A stretch of 64,000 nucleotides of DNA from Burhinus oedicnemus (Eukaryota; Chordata; Aves; Charadriiformes; Burhinidae): assembly GCA_008921705.1 (NCBI GenBank), contig VFFE01007015.1, forward strand, positions 397,684 to 461,683, written 5' to 3'. The notes below the pieces were generated by a model that was not told the origin of the DNA, searched no databases, and saw only the letters and a list, made by a program, of their open reading frames with translations. Made by a program: the position numbers and the translations under genes. Positions 60,263 to 64,000 of the stretch are shown here, in pieces; the first letter of the stretch is position 1; every line of letters starts with the position of its first letter.

Positions 60263-62789
60263 GATGTAACTATGCCACTGACTTTTCATATTGAAAGGCT
60301 ATAAGCATTTATCTGCTTCCAGTGGCAGTTCACCACTCGGTACAGTCTTTGGTGTGCCAGATTCCCTCTGCACACTGTGTATTCTAGACACTTGGTACAG
60401 AATTAGAATTCTGCTCTGGGACTAAAACCAATACTAGATATACAACATATTTCGTAAAAATGAAACATCTATGTTATTTGCTGTATTAGCAAAGTCTAGC
60501 ATGCAACTCATAAGACCTTGTGTGATTTCAGCTTTTTTGGAGAGGGGTTAATGAAAGGATTTATAAAGTTAGTAATGAAAATAAATTCATTGATATCATA
60601 TTAATTCATATTAACTAACTGAAAGGATAAACAAAAATGGTTATGGTTATTTCTAGTGTGAAATTTAGGTATGGAAGTTTTGGCAGTTTTAGTCAAAACA
60701 AGCCAGTGACAACAAAAATATGCAACGTTATTCTGTTCTTTGACATGAATAACTTCCTACCTACTCCATTTCTAATACATTTTTATTAGCTTTTAATAAG
60801 CAAGTGTCCTTCATTTAGGTTAGTGAGTTAACTTTCCTTAAAATTATATTCATTAGACTAAGGTCTTAGAGACACAGTTTCAATAAAAGTTTGTAAGTTC
60901 AAAAGGAAATGGGTTTGCAAGATTAAGACAGCTAGTTAGGTGACACTGACATTTTGCATCATGGACTTTAAAGTAGACTTGAATTATTTCTTTACTTTTA
61001 ATATATATAACATGACAGTACTTTAGAATGTACCTTAGCTCTCCCAGAGCACAATGGTCTTACCACATCCCTGAAAGTACACATAGAGATTCTTCCTCTG
61101 GATCCAAATATAATACCCTGACACACTGGTCCAGGTCTTTTCTGACCTGATCTGATCCCTTGAGCTCTCTGAGGGCATAAGTCTTCTTTTTTAAAAAAAA
61201 TGTTCTTTGAGAACAAGTAATGTATAACAAGAGAATTGTTCTTGATCGCAGTTTTGTAGCTTGATGTCAAGGTTATACGCTATAAACAGAACAAGTGAGT
61301 GTAAAAGGTGTGCAAGGTCACAAAGCTTGCTGGAATAGTGATAGAAACATTGGATTGGGCAGAGGGAGTAAGACCTGATGAGGTCAATTTTACAGATGAC
61401 ACCAAACTGAGGGGACCAGTTGATACAAAATAAGGGTGGCAACAAAAGCAGTGATAAATCCCTATTTCCAACCCAAAAGGTATCCTTTGAACAAAATGTA
61501 TCATGTATCAGTTTTTTAATTGAATGTAAGAAGCAATTTACGTGGTTTTTTTACAAGTTGGGAAAAAATTGTTTAATGTAACATAAGAATTTCTAGGGAA
61601 AAAAAAAAAAAGATAAAGCCCAAAAATTTCATGATAAAAAGAACAACAAAACCCAAAGAGAAATATAATATATGCATTTCTTACAGAGTTTTTGGCTGTC
61701 TACATTCCTTTGTACTTATTTGTTCCATCATGATAGGTATCTTTTTTTTTTTTCTTTTTTTAAATCTTGTTTTATTCTATTATTGCTCACTAGAGTAAAA
61801 ACCACTGAGGTACAAATGAAGAGCTATTGACATCTTTTGGAACTCATATTATTTTCTGTATCTCCAGTTTAGAAATGAGAAAACACTATAGAATTTTAGA
61901 AAAGCTGGAATCACAAATGATTAGGAAACAGAAATCAAGTTTCTTTTTCCTTTATTCTTCACTCTTAGGGTTTGTATTTCTTCAGTACAACTCAATAAAA
62001 TAAAGGACTAGAGAAGTTAGATATATAAAGACACAGCTTTCTAATATTATGCTCATAGGCACATCAGATAGGTTTACTAATTACAAAATTTAATTATAGT
62101 ATCCATCTTTCATTTTATTCCTTGAGATTTAAATGACAGTATTGCATAAGCTCATCCATCATGTCATTCTGGCTCATCCTCCTTCCTGGTTTTCGTATAT
62201 GAGATTAAATTTCAGTTAAAAAAAAAAGTATTTGACTAGATACATTTTATGCACAACTAGGATAACTGTTAGAAACTACCTGCTGAGCAAATTCCAACCA
62301 GGATAGGGACAAATGCCAAGAAAGAGTACAAGATAAACAAGAAAACTGTTATGATGTTTATTACTGATAAAGGGAATCACTTATGGAAGATAAAACTTGT
62401 CAAATGACAATAATGACTGAAAAAAGTGATTTAAGTTTTTGCAGGATCTCCATAAAATACATTAATGATATGAATTCTTAAATATTAAGGTAATATCACC
62501 TTATTGTTTAAAGCACACTTTCCAATTTTTGGCCTGAAACTTAATCTATAAGTAGTCAAAGTAATAGCTGAAGAACACACAGTAATTGTTACGTAGAAGT
62601 TAAAATTACATCAGAGAAATCCCAAAAGCATTAGGATATTTGCTATAAAATCGTTACTGTCTAAACAATGAAACATTAATGCTACTTTGAATCATCCCTA
62701 TGCCTATAGAAGCTTGCATTGATAGCAGTGAAAGTAAACAGTTTGAACTCTATTTTTCAATCTAGTGGGTTAGTGAAGACAAACAATGC
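60263..62789. other. Unique AT-rich non-coding DNA
   Basis: No gene recognised. It contains a possible 55-base CR1 relic at 61.37-61.43 kb and poly-A or poly-T tracts near 61.6 and 61.75 kb. Confidence 0.5.
61372..61428 (+). mobile_element. Possible CR1 relic at the RT catalytic box
   Basis: The stretch 'gatgaggtcaattttacaga' followed by 'tgacaccaaactgaggggac' matches the CR1 nucleotide sequence around the FADDTKL motif (here FTDDTKLRGPVD). Only some 55 bases match and no flanking CR1 sequence is clear, so it may be a very old fragment or chance. Confidence 0.4.
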
Positions 62790-62931
62790 AGAAAATTAAT
62801 TCCTGGAGATATTCAAAGCAAGATCCTACGCATCTTGATCAAATCTTAAAGTTGAATCTGCTTTGAGTGGGCAGTTGGAACAGATGACTTCCTGAGGCCC
62901 CTTTCAACATGAATTATTATGAGTTTATGAT
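62790..62931 (+). mobile_element. Decayed CR1 LINE 3' end
   Basis: Plus strand with 'ttcctggagatattcaaagc', then 'gggcagttggaacagatgac', 'cctgaggcccctttcaacat' and a final 'ttattatgagtttatga'. This is the normal order of a CR1 tail (ETFK-coding segment, 'gatgacttcctgaggtccct' motif, octamers), but with many substitutions and decayed octamers. Confidence 0.68.
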
Positions 62932-62982
62932 AACTGACATAATTATTATATACAGGTATCATTTAAGAAACATGCAAAGAAT

Positions 62983-63348
62983 ATGTTTAAAAGGTTAAGA
63001 ATCTCCACATATTTTATGTACTGTCATACATATGCTCTCATTGTGCTTTCACTTATTTTACGGCTCTGTTTAGAATGCCATTTACGACAGTGGAAAGACT
63101 TTCAGCATCTATTTACAGCTTTAAATACAGCAGTGTATCTAGACTGCAGAGGTAACACCAAACAAGATAGCACAGTACTGCGCAAAGCAGCAATACTAGC
63201 TCAGGTCCTAGAAACCAGCTTATCATGTGCTATGCCCAGAAAAATTGATCTGCACCACTTTGATGTATCCATGCTGTTTCTGGCGGTAGAGTTTGTTCAG
63301 GTCACAGCTGGTTCAGTGCATGGCATGGTTTCACAAAATCTTCTATAG
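62983..63348 (+). other. Unassigned 121-codon open frame
   Basis: Plus-strand frame with a hydrophobic start (YALIVLSLILRLCLE) and then a mixed segment without recognisable motifs (around DCRGNTKQDSTVLRKAAILAQ). The second half (63.07-63.35 kb) has higher GC and more balanced codons than its surroundings. I know no family for it. It may be a chance frame or an old repeat. Confidence 0.15.
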
Positions 63349-64000
63349 ATTGTGTATCTTGACCTTTTTTGCTCAAGAAACAAGACAACCTTAGTCAGCT
63401 ATCAATTCTTTATGAGTAAAACAATGTAGAAGACATTATAATTGCTGTTATTGTTACAATAAAATTGATGATTGGAAGTTTTGCCATTGACTTCACTAGA
63501 ATTATACTCTGATGAAAAGTGAACTTAATAATGGAAAAGGAGGAATGTGAAGAAGGAAAAGGAAAATCTCTATAAAGAAGTCTCTAATGTTCTTTAAATT
63601 TTGTTTAAATTGTATTTTGTATTTAAATCATATTTTGACCTGACAGTATCTCCACTCACTTCCTCTTTACTCTGCATATGTATAGAACCATGTGCAGGAC
63701 TAGATCCACAGGTCTACATGGTGCAAAACAGAAAAGTGAAGCCATTTAGAGAGCAAAAGGGTGATGATTCATTGTCTCGCACAACAATGTGGTATCCAGA
63801 GCACAGGAAAGAAAACAATTAAGAGACACCTAAATGCTCTTAAGGGAGAGTTAACCTAGTAAAGGGGCAAATAGGGGTAATACAATGGGACTATAGAAGA
63901 AATGGAATGATATACTAAAAGAAGGTCAAGAAAACAGGATACTCATGGACTTTTGGCTTCAGATATGAATGTAAACAATACATTTTCATTTTATTGTGTT
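63349..64000. other. Unique non-coding DNA
   Basis: AT-rich sequence to the window end. A 73-codon frame (63601-63822) shows no recognisable feature. Confidence 0.5.

Noticed and set aside
1..64000. tRNA, rRNA, CRISPR, operon and bacterial mobile element signals
   Set aside because: None seen. The CR1 and avian LTR content shows this is bird nuclear DNA, so regular short direct repeats are microsatellites or LTR subrepeats.

Overview
The window looks like AT-rich, non-coding DNA from a bird (most likely Neoaves). It is either intergenic or inside a very long intron. The main evidence is about fourteen fragments of CR1 LINE retrotransposons. Most of them end in the avian CR1 3' signature, one or more copies of the octamer ATTCTATG/ATTCTGTG. 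The others are long terminal repeats (LTRs) of avian endogenous retroviruses. I see no operons, rRNA, tRNA, CRISPR arrays or prokaryotic features. I recognise no intact host protein-coding gene, and almost all long open reading frames lie inside CR1 or LTR sequence.

Layout: 1-263 is the 3' end of a CR1 (+). A solo LTR lies at 1610-2193. From 2.2 to 17.7 kb the DNA is mostly unique, with a short LTR piece at 6.9 kb, a perfect 12-bp-stem inverted repeat at 9.2 kb and a conserved-looking non-coding block at 17.2-17.5 kb. At 17.73-20.53 kb is a 2.8-kb CR1 (+) with recognisable but dead endonuclease and reverse transcriptase. Further CR1s lie on the minus strand at 26.77-27.30 kb and 28.88-30.81 kb. 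The second is the best preserved: its reverse transcriptase frame carries one in-frame stop and keeps the catalytic FADD. A 1,045-bp solo LTR (-) at 34.92-35.96 kb carries internal 40-50 bp subrepeats. A CR1 fragment without a 3' end lies at 39.5-40.0 kb, and a solo LTR with a perfect 5-bp target duplication at 41.57-42.12 kb. At 43.4-44.9 kb three retroelements sit together (retroviral LTR-like, CR1, another LTR). A very old CR1 lies at 49.0-51.1 kb, and a younger-looking one at 54.6-55.6 kb. More CR1 3' ends lie at 53.8, 58.7, 60.0 and 62.8 kb. Probable tiny CR1 relics lie at 46.3 and 61.4 kb.

The elements do not act together as a pathway. They record successive insertions from at least four CR1 3'-end types and four LTR families, followed by decay. 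Nothing here convincingly shows an undescribed system. The observations most worth checking are the conserved-looking non-coding blocks, the perfect inverted repeat, a G-quadruplex-type motif, and two unassigned reading frames (51.7-52.2 kb on the minus strand, 63.0-63.3 kb on the plus strand).
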